In this document: positions 1 to 7,376 of the stretch, one piece after another
Layout of the letters: every line of letters starts with the position of its first letter
Position numbering within the stretch: position 1 is the first letter of the stretch
NCBI RefSeq assembly: GCF_035984655.1
Contig: NZ_JAXCHT010000005.1
Coordinates: 62,001 to 126,000 of the forward strand
Direction: 5' to 3'
DNA from: Actimicrobium sp035984655
GTDB taxonomy: Bacteria > Pseudomonadota > Gammaproteobacteria > Burkholderiales > Burkholderiaceae_D
DNA: 64,000 nt
The notes under the pieces: generated by a model
The model's database searches: none
What the model was told of the DNA's origin: nothing
Seen by the model: the letters and a program-made list of their open reading frames with translations, nothing else
Position numbers and translations under genes: made by a program

Positions 1-250
1 CACCGCGCTGTACCAGCAGTGTGGGAAAATTCTCGACATCGAAATCACCCAGCAGGTCGGCCTGGTCTTCAATGTCGATCCACAGGAAATGCTGCTCGGG
101 ATGGCGTGCCGCGAGCGCCTCGAAAGTAGTGCGGTAATCGCGGCAGGCGTCGCACCAGCCGGCGCACAAACAGGCCACCAGCAGCGTGTCGCTGCGCAGC
201 CAGTCGCGCAACGTGGGCAGGGTCTCGCTGGAAAGTGTCAGGACGGGCAT
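1..250 (-). CDS. Thioredoxin-like protein, 3' end cut by window edge
   Basis: The reading frame starts at the ATG complementary to 248-250 and is open to the window edge, so about 83 N-terminal residues are visible. They contain LLVACLCAGWCDACRDYRTTF, i.e. a WCxxC redox motif (WCDAC) near residues 29-33, followed by a beta-strand and the cis-proline-like ENFPTLLV near residue 75. This is the order seen in thioredoxin-fold proteins. No signal peptide is visible, so a cytoplasmic redox or co-chaperone role is likely. An in-frame TGA lies a short way upstream, which fixes the start. The gene is divergent from tsaB across about 108 bp. Substrate unknown. Confidence 0.8.
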   Translation of the reverse strand, partial: MPVLTLSSETLPTLRDWLRSDTLLVACLCAGWCDACRDYRTTFEALAARHPEQHFLWIDIEDQADLLGDFDVENFPTLLVQRG

Positions 251-358
251 GGAGCTGGAGGCGAAGTGGCGCAGGCGTCATCGTAAACCATCTTTGTGCA
301 GCGCAGAAGATTTGACGGAATACTGCGAAATAAAAGACCTGCGCGGTAAAATGCCGCC

Positions 359-1057
359 ATGCCGATCATTCTCTCCCTCGAAACATCGTCTGACATTGCC
401 TCAGTCGCCCTGCTGCACGGCGATGTCCTGCAAAGCCTGCAGGCCGCCGGCGCGCAAACCCATTCCCAAACCCTGCTGCCGATGGTGGCGCAACTGCTGG
501 CCGATGCCAACCTGACGCTGGCGCAGTGCGACGCGATCGCCTTTGGCGCCGGTCCCGGCTCATTCACCGGCGTGCGCACGGCGTGCGGCGTGGCGCAGGG
601 CCTGGCGTTCGGCGCCGATCGTCCGGTAGTAGCGATCAGCACGCTCGAAGCGATGGCGCAAGCCTGTCATGACGCCACCGGCGCACCTGCAGTGCTGGCC
701 GTGCTGGATGCGCGCATGGGCGAAGTCTACTGGGCGCAATACCAGTTCAGTCCGGCCCTGCAGGTGGTGCTGGCGCCGCGTCTTTCAGCGCCCGAGGCGG
801 TGCAACCCAGCGGCACAGTCACCGCCTGCGGCAATGGCCTGACGGCCTGTGCCGCGCAGTTTGCCGAGGCCGGATTCAGCCAGGGTGCGCGCGCCGACCT
901 GATGCCGCATGCGGCCCAGGTGGCGCTGCTGGCGCGGACTGCGCTGGCGGCCGGACTGCAGGTCGCCGCGCGCGATGCGCAGCCGCTGTATCTGCGCAAC
1001 CAGGTTGCCCTGACCACCGCCGAGCGCCTGCTGAAAAGCCAACAGGTGGCGGCGTGA
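359..1057 (+). CDS. tsaB: tRNA threonylcarbamoyladenosine biosynthesis protein TsaB
   Basis: 232 residues, the usual size for TsaB (YeaZ). The N-terminus MPIILSLETSSDIASVAL and the segment GAGPGSFTGVRT near residues 63-74 are the family's ASKHA-fold signatures. TsaB partners TsaD and TsaE in making the t6A37 base of ANN-reading tRNAs in the cytoplasm. It is the first gene of a tightly coupled group: its TGA stop overlaps the GTG start of rimI by four bases. TsaB next to rimI is a common bacterial pairing. Confidence 0.95.
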   Translation: MPIILSLETSSDIASVALLHGDVLQSLQAAGAQTHSQTLLPMVAQLLADANLTLAQCDAIAFGAGPGSFTGVRTACGVAQGLAFGADRPVVAISTLEAMAQACHDATGAPAVLAVLDARMGEVYWAQYQFSPALQVVLAPRLSAPEAVQPSGTVTACGNGLTACAAQFAEAGFSQGARADLMPHAAQVALLARTALAAGLQVAARDAQPLYLRNQVALTTAERLLKSQQVAA

Positions 1058-1539
1058 GCGCTGTCATCCAGCTGCCGCCCGAGTTTGCGTTGCCGCTGCA
1101 TTTCGCCGTGATGGAAGTCGCGGATTTGCCGGCCGTGATGGCGATTGAAGACGACGTCTACCCGCATCCCTGGACCCGCGGCAATTTTCTCGATTCGCTC
1201 AAAAGCGGTTACCAGACCTGGGTGCTGCGCGACGCCGACGGTGCGCTGCTGGGTTACTTCCTGCTGATGCTGAGCGTGGACGAGGCCCATCTGCTCAATA
1301 TCTCGGTGCGCGGCGATCTGCACGGCCACGGTCTCGGTCGTTATCTGCTGGCCAAAGTCATCGACGTGGCCAATGAAAACATCCTCAGTTCGGTGCTGCT
1401 CGAAGTGCGGCCCACCAACCGGCGTGCACTGGCGGTCTATGAACGCTTTGGTTTCATCCGGATTGGCGTGCGCAAGAAGTATTACCCGGCCGCCGCCGGC
1501 CAGCGCGAGGACGCCATCGTGATGCGTTTTTCGCTATGA
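1054..1539 (+). CDS. rimI: Ribosomal protein S18 alanine N-acetyltransferase RimI
   Basis: 161-residue GNAT protein starting at GTG 1054 inside the tsaB stop (GTGA overlap). The acetyl-CoA P-loop region is HGHGLGRYLLAKVID near residues 91-105 (Q/RxxGxG/A type), followed by EVRPTNRRALAVYERFGF, the usual RimI C-terminal motif with its conserved Asn and Tyr. RimI acetylates the N-terminal alanine of ribosomal protein S18. Its stop overlaps the next start by ATGA, so translation is probably coupled. Confidence 0.92.
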   Translation: MSAVIQLPPEFALPLHFAVMEVADLPAVMAIEDDVYPHPWTRGNFLDSLKSGYQTWVLRDADGALLGYFLLMLSVDEAHLLNISVRGDLHGHGLGRYLLAKVIDVANENILSSVLLEVRPTNRRALAVYERFGFIRIGVRKKYYPAAAGQREDAIVMRFSL

Positions 1540-2399
1540 ACGAACGGCGCGCAGCAGTACTGCAGGAACTCGGCATCGGCCCGGTGTGGCTGCGCCGCAC
1601 CCGTCCGGCACTGGAGGCAGCAGTTGCCGCCGTCCCGGTAGCGCATCAGGAGTTGCCCGTTGCGGCAGCGCCGCCGACACCAGCTCGGCAGACTCCAGCG
1701 CCGCCGACACCAGTGCCGCCGCCAGCGAGTGCGGTCTCGGCCTGGGATGCGCCGGCGCAGCCTGCGGTGGCACTGGCCGTCACGCCAAACCATTCCGATG
1801 CCGAAATCGCGGCCATGAGCTGGACCCAGTTGCAGGACGCCGTGTCGAATTGCACGCGTTGCGGGCTGTGCCGCAGTCGCACCCGGGCGGTGTTCGGCAG
1901 TGGCGACGCGAAGGCGCACTGGCTGTTCGTCGGTGAAGGTCCGGGTCGGGCCGAGGACCAGCAGGGCACGCCGTTTGTCGGCCCGGCCGGCAAGCTGCTC
2001 GACAACATGCTGCAGGCCATGCGGCAACGACGCGGCGAAAATAATTTCATCACCAATGTCGTCAAGTGCCGTCCCACCGACAGCGACGGCAAGGATCGCG
2101 CGCCCAGCCCGGACGAAAGCGCAGCATGCCGCCCCTATCTGGATCGCCAGATCGCGCTGCTGAAGCCGGCGATCGTGGTCGCGCTGGGCAAGGTCGCGGC
2201 ACTGGCGTTGTTGCATGCCGACCCGAAGACACCGGTCGGCGCACTGCGCGGTGTGGTCCACCGCTATGGCAATGTGCCGCTGGTGGTGACCTACCATCCT
2301 GCCTACCTGCTGCGTAAGCCGCTCGACAAATCCAGGTCATGGCGTGACCTGTGCCTGGCCGATGCGGCATTTCGCGATGTTGGACAACTTGGGATCTGA
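1536..2399 (+). CDS. Family 4 uracil-DNA glycosylase (Fe-S type)
   Basis: 287 residues. Residues 1-30 are followed by a Pro/Ala-rich linker (about 34-85). The catalytic UDG domain begins near residue 95. Candidate [4Fe-4S] ligands are C106, C109, C178 and C198 (NCTRCGLC and VVKCRPT). Motif 1 reads GEGPGRAEDQQGTPFVGPAG and the C-terminal motif VTYHPAYLLR carries the conserved His. Such enzymes excise uracil from DNA. The gene overlaps rimI by ATGA, an arrangement common in Burkholderiales. The linker contains an internal 30-bp duplication described separately. Confidence 0.92.
   Translation: MNERRAAVLQELGIGPVWLRRTRPALEAAVAAVPVAHQELPVAAAPPTPARQTPAPPTPVPPPASAVSAWDAPAQPAVALAVTPNHSDAEIAAMSWTQLQDAVSNCTRCGLCRSRTRAVFGSGDAKAHWLFVGEGPGRAEDQQGTPFVGPAGKLLDNMLQAMRQRRGENNFITNVVKCRPTDSDGKDRAPSPDESAACRPYLDRQIALLKPAIVVALGKVAALALLHADPKTPVGALRGVVHRYGNVPLVVTYHPAYLLRKPLDKSRSWRDLCLADAAFRDVGQLGI
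1667..1713 (+). repeat. Two 17-bp direct repeats, 30-bp period, in the UDG linker
   Basis: The 17-base string beginning agcgccgccgacac occurs at 1667-1683 and again at 1697-1713. The period of 30 bp is ten codons, so the reading frame is kept, and the protein shows APPTPARQT followed by APPTPVPPP. This looks like slippage or a tandem duplication within the disordered Pro-rich linker. Confidence 0.85.
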
Positions 2400-3345
2400 G
2401 TCCTTTCAAACGCAGTTCCATGCGCGCTGGTCCGACTTGCACAATCCGCATGTGCGTGCGCTGGCCTGGCTGATCACGTCGCCGGATCTGCTCGACCCCG
2501 CTGCGGCGCAGTGGCGCGGCAAGATCGCTCACCTGATACCGCCACCCGACGTGGATGCATGGCTGGCCGGCCTGGAGCGCGACCCCGCCATCCTGCTCGA
2601 CGCGCTGGCGCTGCGGCCGTTCGAACGACTCGGACGGTACGCGGAAAAACTGCTGGCATTCCATTTTCAGCAGCACGGCACGCTGGTCGCGCACGGGGTG
2701 CAGGTGCGCACCGACAAAAATGAAACGGTGGGCGAATTCGACTATCTGTTGCGTGACGGCGAAGCGCTGGTCCACTGGGAGTTGGCGACCAAGCTGTATC
2801 TGCTGGAAGGCAGTCGCGACAGCGATTACTTCGTCGGCCCGAACCTGGCCGATACTCTGGGCCTGAAGATGTCCAAGATCCTCGATCGTCAACTGGCGCT
2901 CGGGCTGCACGCGTCGGCACAGGTACATTTGCCGGAACCGATTGCGCGGGCGCAGGCATTGATCAAGGGCTGGCTGTTTTATCACGGCGACGACCAGCCG
3001 GCAGCGCGCCTCGGGTTGATGCCGGACCACTGTCGCGGCTTCTGGTGCGCGCTCGAGGAGGCGCGCCAGCTGGAGGCTGACCGCTTTGTCGTGCTGACGC
3101 GGCTGGCCTGGCTGGCGCCCCTGCAAGTGACGCTGGCGCAGACGCTGGACAAGGCCGGCCTGCGGGCGGCGCTGCAGGCGCACTTTGCGGTGGATTCGAT
3201 GCCGGTGGTGGTGGCGCTGCTGCGCCAGGACGGCGGGCTGGCGCAGGAAACCGCACGTGGCTTCGTGGTGCCGGATGACTGGCGTGAGCGGGCCGGTCAG
3301 CGCGCGCAACGCTCGTTCATTGCGGCGGCGGCGCGCCCGGATTAA
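2377..3345 (+). CDS. DUF1853 family protein
   Basis: 322 residues from ATG 2377 (MLDNLGSESFQTQFHARWSD). An in-frame ATG at 2344 would add 11 residues inside the UDG gene and is less likely. The sequence resembles DUF1853 proteins, which have no established function. The centre, GEFDYLLRDGEALVHWELATKLYL (about residues 110-133), has a D, a spacing and an E-xxx-K pattern like the PD-(D/E)xK nuclease fold; this is an inference. The gene overlaps the uracil-DNA glycosylase gene by 23 bases, so a link to DNA repair is possible but unproven. Confidence 0.75.
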   Translation: MLDNLGSESFQTQFHARWSDLHNPHVRALAWLITSPDLLDPAAAQWRGKIAHLIPPPDVDAWLAGLERDPAILLDALALRPFERLGRYAEKLLAFHFQQHGTLVAHGVQVRTDKNETVGEFDYLLRDGEALVHWELATKLYLLEGSRDSDYFVGPNLADTLGLKMSKILDRQLALGLHASAQVHLPEPIARAQALIKGWLFYHGDDQPAARLGLMPDHCRGFWCALEEARQLEADRFVVLTRLAWLAPLQVTLAQTLDKAGLRAALQAHFAVDSMPVVVALLRQDGGLAQETARGFVVPDDWRERAGQRAQRSFIAAAARPD

Positions 3346-3446
3346 GAACGCCTGACAAAACGCGCCTTGCTGCGTTGCCGCGCCTTGTCGTACAGGCGTA
3401 CTGTCTGCGGCGCGGCGCCTTGCCAGACACGTTTTGTCAGGCGTTC
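3346..3446. repeat. 101-bp inverted-repeat element between convergent genes
   Basis: Perfect 16-bp terminal arms: 3346-3361 (gaacgcctgacaaaac) and 3431-3446 (gttttgtcaggcgttc). Inside is a second, imperfect stem built from gccgcgcc and ggcgcggc plus gtac and gtac, so the whole element can fold into a long cruciform or RNA hairpin. It begins immediately after the DUF1853 stop and its last base is the first base of the lplT stop codon. It could act as a bidirectional terminator; the long GC-rich interior suggests a dispersed REP-like element. I see no second copy in this window. Confidence 0.8.
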
Positions 3447-4726
3447 TAGTGCTTGTGTTCGCCGATCAGCGCCAGCGAATCGAATTCGCGCTGGTTGTTG
3501 CGATGGCGTCGCATCACGACCAGCATCATGCTGGAGACGAACAGGCCGAACATGACGATGACGATATTGACATCCAGATTCAGTTTCACCATGAAGGCAT
3601 ACAGCACCAGCATGCCGAGCACCGACAGGTTTTCATTGAAGTTCTGCACCGCGATGGAATGCCCCGCACTCATCAGCACATGGCCGCGATGCTGCAGCAA
3701 CGCGTTCATCGGCACCACGAAATAGCCCGACAGCGCGCCCACCAGAATCAGCAGCGGGTAGGCCACCCAGGTCGAGTGCACGATGGTCATCGATATCACC
3801 ACCAGGCCCATCAGCACGCCCAGCGGCATGACGCTCAGCGATTTGCGCAGCGGCACGAAGCGCGCTGCGGCAACGGCGCCGATGGCGACCCCGACCGCGA
3901 CCACGCCTTGCAGGATGGCGGCGCGATCGAGTGGCATGTGCAAGGATTTCTCGGCCCACTTCAGGACGATGAATTGCAGGGTCGCGGCCGCGCCCCAGAA
4001 CAACGTGGTCACGCCGAGCGAAATCTGGCCGAGCTTGTCGCGCCACAGCATGGCGTAGCAACGGCCAAAATCGGTAATCAGGCGAATCGGATTGTGTTTT
4101 TGATTGGCGTAGCGCGCACCGGTGTCGGGAATGCGTAGATTGAAGACGGCTGCCAGCAGATAGATCCCGCCAATCACGCACAGGGCAGCCTCAATTGGAG
4201 TGTTGACACCGGTATCGAGCATCGGCATGTCGAAACTGAGCAGCGTCGCGGAAATATGGGGATTGACCAGGGCGCCGCCCAGCACGGTGCCGAGAATGAT
4301 GGATGCGACGGTCAGTCCCTCGATCCAGCCGTTGGCCGCGACCAGTTTTTCGGCCGGCAGCAATTCGGTCAGGATGCCGTATTTGGCCGGCGAGTAGGCG
4401 GCGGCGCCGAGGCCGACGATGGCATAGGCCAGCAGCGGATGGACGTTGACGAACATCAGGCTGCAGCCGAAGATCTTGATCAGATTGGTAATGAACATGA
4501 CGCGGCCCTTCGGCAGCGCATCGGCGAAGGCGCCCACGAACGCCGCCAGCAGAACGTACGACATTCCGAAGAACAACTTCAGCAATGGCGTCATCCACTG
4601 CGGGGAATTCATTTGCGTCAGGACCGCGATGGCAGCGATCAACAGCGCATTATCCGCCAGCGACGAAAAAAACTGCGCTGTCATGATGGTATAGAAACCG
4701 CGGTTCATTCGCATTCGTGAGTGCAA
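3446..4726 (-). CDS. lplT: Lysophospholipid transporter LplT
   Basis: MFS-type protein of 426 residues at most. The N-terminal GFYTIMTAQFFSSLADNALL and the segment AAAYSPAKYGILTELLPAEKLVAANGWIEG are typical of LplT, which flips lysophospholipids such as lyso-PE inward across the inner membrane for re-acylation. About 12 hydrophobic segments are present. Three in-frame ATGs lie close together (4726, 4714 and 4708); 4708 (MNRGFYT) fits family alignments best and none has a clear ribosome site. There is no fused Aas acyltransferase here. Divergent from alr. Confidence 0.9.
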   Translation of the reverse strand: MHSRMRMNRGFYTIMTAQFFSSLADNALLIAAIAVLTQMNSPQWMTPLLKLFFGMSYVLLAAFVGAFADALPKGRVMFITNLIKIFGCSLMFVNVHPLLAYAIVGLGAAAYSPAKYGILTELLPAEKLVAANGWIEGLTVASIILGTVLGGALVNPHISATLLSFDMPMLDTGVNTPIEAALCVIGGIYLLAAVFNLRIPDTGARYANQKHNPIRLITDFGRCYAMLWRDKLGQISLGVTTLFWGAAATLQFIVLKWAEKSLHMPLDRAAILQGVVAVGVAIGAVAAARFVPLRKSLSVMPLGVLMGLVVISMTIVHSTWVAYPLLILVGALSGYFVVPMNALLQHRGHVLMSAGHSIAVQNFNENLSVLGMLVLYAFMVKLNLDVNIVIVMFGLFVSSMMLVVMRRHRNNQREFDSLALIGEHKH

Positions 4727-4867
4727 TCCAGTTCAGTCCGGCTTGCTTTATACCATGAAAGGTTCGCGAAACTCTGAATATGGCACAGCTGCTGCGCGGG
4801 TAGCTCCGGTAAAATGGCGCACAGCTTGCACCCGCCCCGCCGAACGTTTTTGATCAGCCGCCAACCT

Positions 4868-5944
4868 ATGCCCAGACCACTCGTCGCCATCATCGATATT
4901 GCCGCACTGCAGCACAACTTAACTGTCGCGAAACGCAAGACACCGCAGGCCCGGGTGTGGGCAGTGGTCAAGGCCAACGCCTATGGACACGGACTGGAGC
5001 GCGCGCTGCGCGGGTTCGCCGAGGCCGACGGCCTGGCGTTGATCGAGCCCGATGCGGCGGTCCGTTTGCGCGATCTGGGCTGGCGCAAGCCGATCCTGCT
5101 GCTGGAAGGATGTTTCGATGCGGTGGATTTCGCGATTGCGGCGCAGTACCAATTTGATATCGCGATTCATTGCGCCGAACAAATCGCGTTGCTGGAACAG
5201 ACACGCTTCCCCAAGCCCGTCAACATCCACCTGAAGATGAACAGCGGCATGAACCGGCTGGGCTTCACGCCTGCGGCATTCGCTGGCGCCTTTGGTCGCT
5301 TGCGGGACAACCCGGCGGTGGCATCGATCACGCTGATGACCCATTTTGCCAACGCCGACGACGCCGACAATCCGGCCCTGCCGCTGGCCGAGCAGTTGCG
5401 CCGGTTTCAGCTTGGCAGCGCCGGTCTCGATGCGCCGGTGAGCGTGTCCAACTCCGGTGCCACGCTGTTGCATGCCGGGTTGACCAGTCATCAGGTACGG
5501 CCCGGCGTCATGTTGTACGGTGGCAGTCCCGGCACGGCGCCGGCGGCCGACTTTGACTTGCGCCCGGCCATGACCCTGCAGAGCGAATTGATCGGCATCC
5601 AGCAGATTCACGCCGGCGAGGCGGTCGGCTATGGCAGCCGCTTCGTCGCGCCGGTGCCCATGAGCGTGGGCGTGGTCGCCTGCGGTTACGCCGACGGCTA
5701 TCCGCGCCATGCGCCCACCGGCACGCCGATCCTGGTCCAGGGGATGCGCACGCGGGTGATCGGCAATATCTCGATGGACATGCTCACGGTTGACCTGACG
5801 CCGGTGCCGACGGCGCATGTCGGCAGCTGCGTCACGCTGTGGGGCGACGACCTGCCGATCGACGAGGTGGCCCGTGCCGCCGGCACCATCGGCTATGAAT
5901 TGATGTGCGCGATCGCGCCACGCGTGCGCGTCACCGAACGGTAA
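4868..5944 (+). CDS. alr: Alanine racemase
   Basis: 358 residues from ATG 4868 (MPRPLVAIIDIAALQHN), the normal length. A longer frame from 4814 is open, but its extra 18 residues do not match the family. The PLP lysine is K35 in VWAVVKANAYGHG. The second catalytic residue, a tyrosine, lies in AVGYGSRFVAP near residue 255, and ISMDMLTVDL is the conserved C-terminal segment. The enzyme makes D-alanine for peptidoglycan. The lplT-alr-radA neighbourhood is common in Burkholderiales. Confidence 0.95.
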   Translation: MPRPLVAIIDIAALQHNLTVAKRKTPQARVWAVVKANAYGHGLERALRGFAEADGLALIEPDAAVRLRDLGWRKPILLLEGCFDAVDFAIAAQYQFDIAIHCAEQIALLEQTRFPKPVNIHLKMNSGMNRLGFTPAAFAGAFGRLRDNPAVASITLMTHFANADDADNPALPLAEQLRRFQLGSAGLDAPVSVSNSGATLLHAGLTSHQVRPGVMLYGGSPGTAPAADFDLRPAMTLQSELIGIQQIHAGEAVGYGSRFVAPVPMSVGVVACGYADGYPRHAPTGTPILVQGMRTRVIGNISMDMLTVDLTPVPTAHVGSCVTLWGDDLPIDEVARAAGTIGYELMCAIAPRVRVTER

Positions 5945-5957
5945 TCAGACGAACTCC

Positions 5958-7340
5958 ATGGCAAAAGCAAAAACCAACTACACCTGCAGCGAATGCGGCG
6001 GCATCAGTAATAAATGGACCGGCCAGTGCCCCTCCTGTCAACAATGGAACACGCTGGTCGAGACCGTCATCGAGACGCCCGGGCTGAACCGCCTGTCGCA
6101 GCCGCAGCAGCATGTCGGACTGGCGCAGGCGGCACCGGTGCTGTCGCTGGCCGATATCGAGGCGATCGATGTGCCGCGCTTTGGCACCGGCATCGAGGAA
6201 TTCGACCGGGTGCTGGGCGGCGGCCTGGTGCCGGGCGGCGTGGTGCTGATTGGCGGTGACCCGGGGATCGGCAAATCGACACTGCTGCTGCAGGCGCTGG
6301 GCAGCATGTCGCGCACGCGCAAGGTGCTGTATGTCAGCGGCGAGGAATCGGGGGCCCAGATTGCGTTGCGCGCCAAGCGCCTGGTGGTCGAGGCCAGGGA
6401 TCTGCAATTTCAGGCAGAAATCCAGCTGGAAAAAATTCTCGCCACCCTGGCCGAGCACCGGCCCGACGTGGCGGTCATCGATTCGATTCAAACCGTCTAC
6501 TCGGATGCGCTGAGTTCGGCGCCGGGCTCGGTCGCCCAGGTGCGGGAATGCGCTGCGCAACTGACCCGCACCGCGAAGCAGAGCGGCGTGACCATCATCA
6601 TGGTTGGCCACGTGACCAAGGAAGGCGCGCTGGCCGGACCGCGCGTGCTGGAACACATTGTCGATACGGTGCTGTATTTCGAGGGCGATACGCATTCCAG
6701 TTTTCGCCTGGTGCGGGCCGTCAAGAACCGCTTTGGCGCGGTGAATGAACTGGGCGTGTTTGCGATGACCGAAAAGGGGCTCAAGGGCGTGTCGAATCCG
6801 TCGGCGCTGTTCCTGTCGCAGCACGATAACCAGGTGCCGGGTTCCTGCGTGATGGTCACGCAGGAAGGCACGCGGCCCTTGCTGGTGGAGATACAGGCAC
6901 TGGTGGACAGCTCGCACGGTCCGAATGCGCGGCGGCTGTCGGTCGGACTCGATCAGAACCGGCTGGCGATGTTGCTGGCCGTGTTGCACCGGCATGCCGG
7001 CGTCGCCGCCTTCGATCAGGATGTCTTCATCAATGCCGTCGGCGGCGTCAAGATCACCGAACCGGCGGCGGATCTGGCCGTAATGCTGGCGATCCAGTCG
7101 TCGTTGCGCAACAAGCCGCTGCCGCGCGGGTTGGTGGTGTTTGGCGAGGTCGGACTGGCCGGCGAGATACGTCCCGCCCCGCGCGGACAGGAACGCTTGC
7201 GTGAAGCCGCCAAACTGGGCTTTTCGGTGGCAATGATTCCGAAAGCGAATGCACCGAAAGGCAAGATCGAAGGATTGAACGTGATCGCCGTCGAGCGGAT
7301 CGACGAAGCGCTCGAAAAGATCCGCGACGCCGCCGTGTAA
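5958..7340 (+). CDS. radA: DNA repair protein RadA
   Basis: 460 residues. The N-terminal C4 zinc finger is YTCSECGGISNKWTGQCPSC (residues 8-27). Walker A is GGDPGIGKST near residues 99-108. The RadA-specific KNRFG motif is in VKNRFGAVNELG near residue 257. A Lon-protease-like C-terminal domain includes DLAVMLAIQSSLRNKPLPRGLVVFGEVGLAGEIR. RadA is a RecA-like helicase that extends branches during recombination. It starts 13 bp after alr and is probably co-transcribed with it. Confidence 0.95.
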   Translation: MAKAKTNYTCSECGGISNKWTGQCPSCQQWNTLVETVIETPGLNRLSQPQQHVGLAQAAPVLSLADIEAIDVPRFGTGIEEFDRVLGGGLVPGGVVLIGGDPGIGKSTLLLQALGSMSRTRKVLYVSGEESGAQIALRAKRLVVEARDLQFQAEIQLEKILATLAEHRPDVAVIDSIQTVYSDALSSAPGSVAQVRECAAQLTRTAKQSGVTIIMVGHVTKEGALAGPRVLEHIVDTVLYFEGDTHSSFRLVRAVKNRFGAVNELGVFAMTEKGLKGVSNPSALFLSQHDNQVPGSCVMVTQEGTRPLLVEIQALVDSSHGPNARRLSVGLDQNRLAMLLAVLHRHAGVAAFDQDVFINAVGGVKITEPAADLAVMLAIQSSLRNKPLPRGLVVFGEVGLAGEIRPAPRGQERLREAAKLGFSVAMIPKANAPKGKIEGLNVIAVERIDEALEKIRDAAV

Positions 7341-7347
7341 TACCGCG

Positions 7348-7366
7348 GCCTGCCTGGCCGGCAGGC
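7348..7366. terminator. Hairpin between convergent radA and the deacetylase gene
   Basis: gcctgcc (7348-7354) pairs with ggcaggc (7360-7366) around a five-base loop. It sits in the 36-bp gap between two convergent genes and could stop transcription in both directions. There is no T-tract on either side, so it is not a classical intrinsic terminator. Confidence 0.35.
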
Positions 7367-7376
7367 TGCGCCGGAC

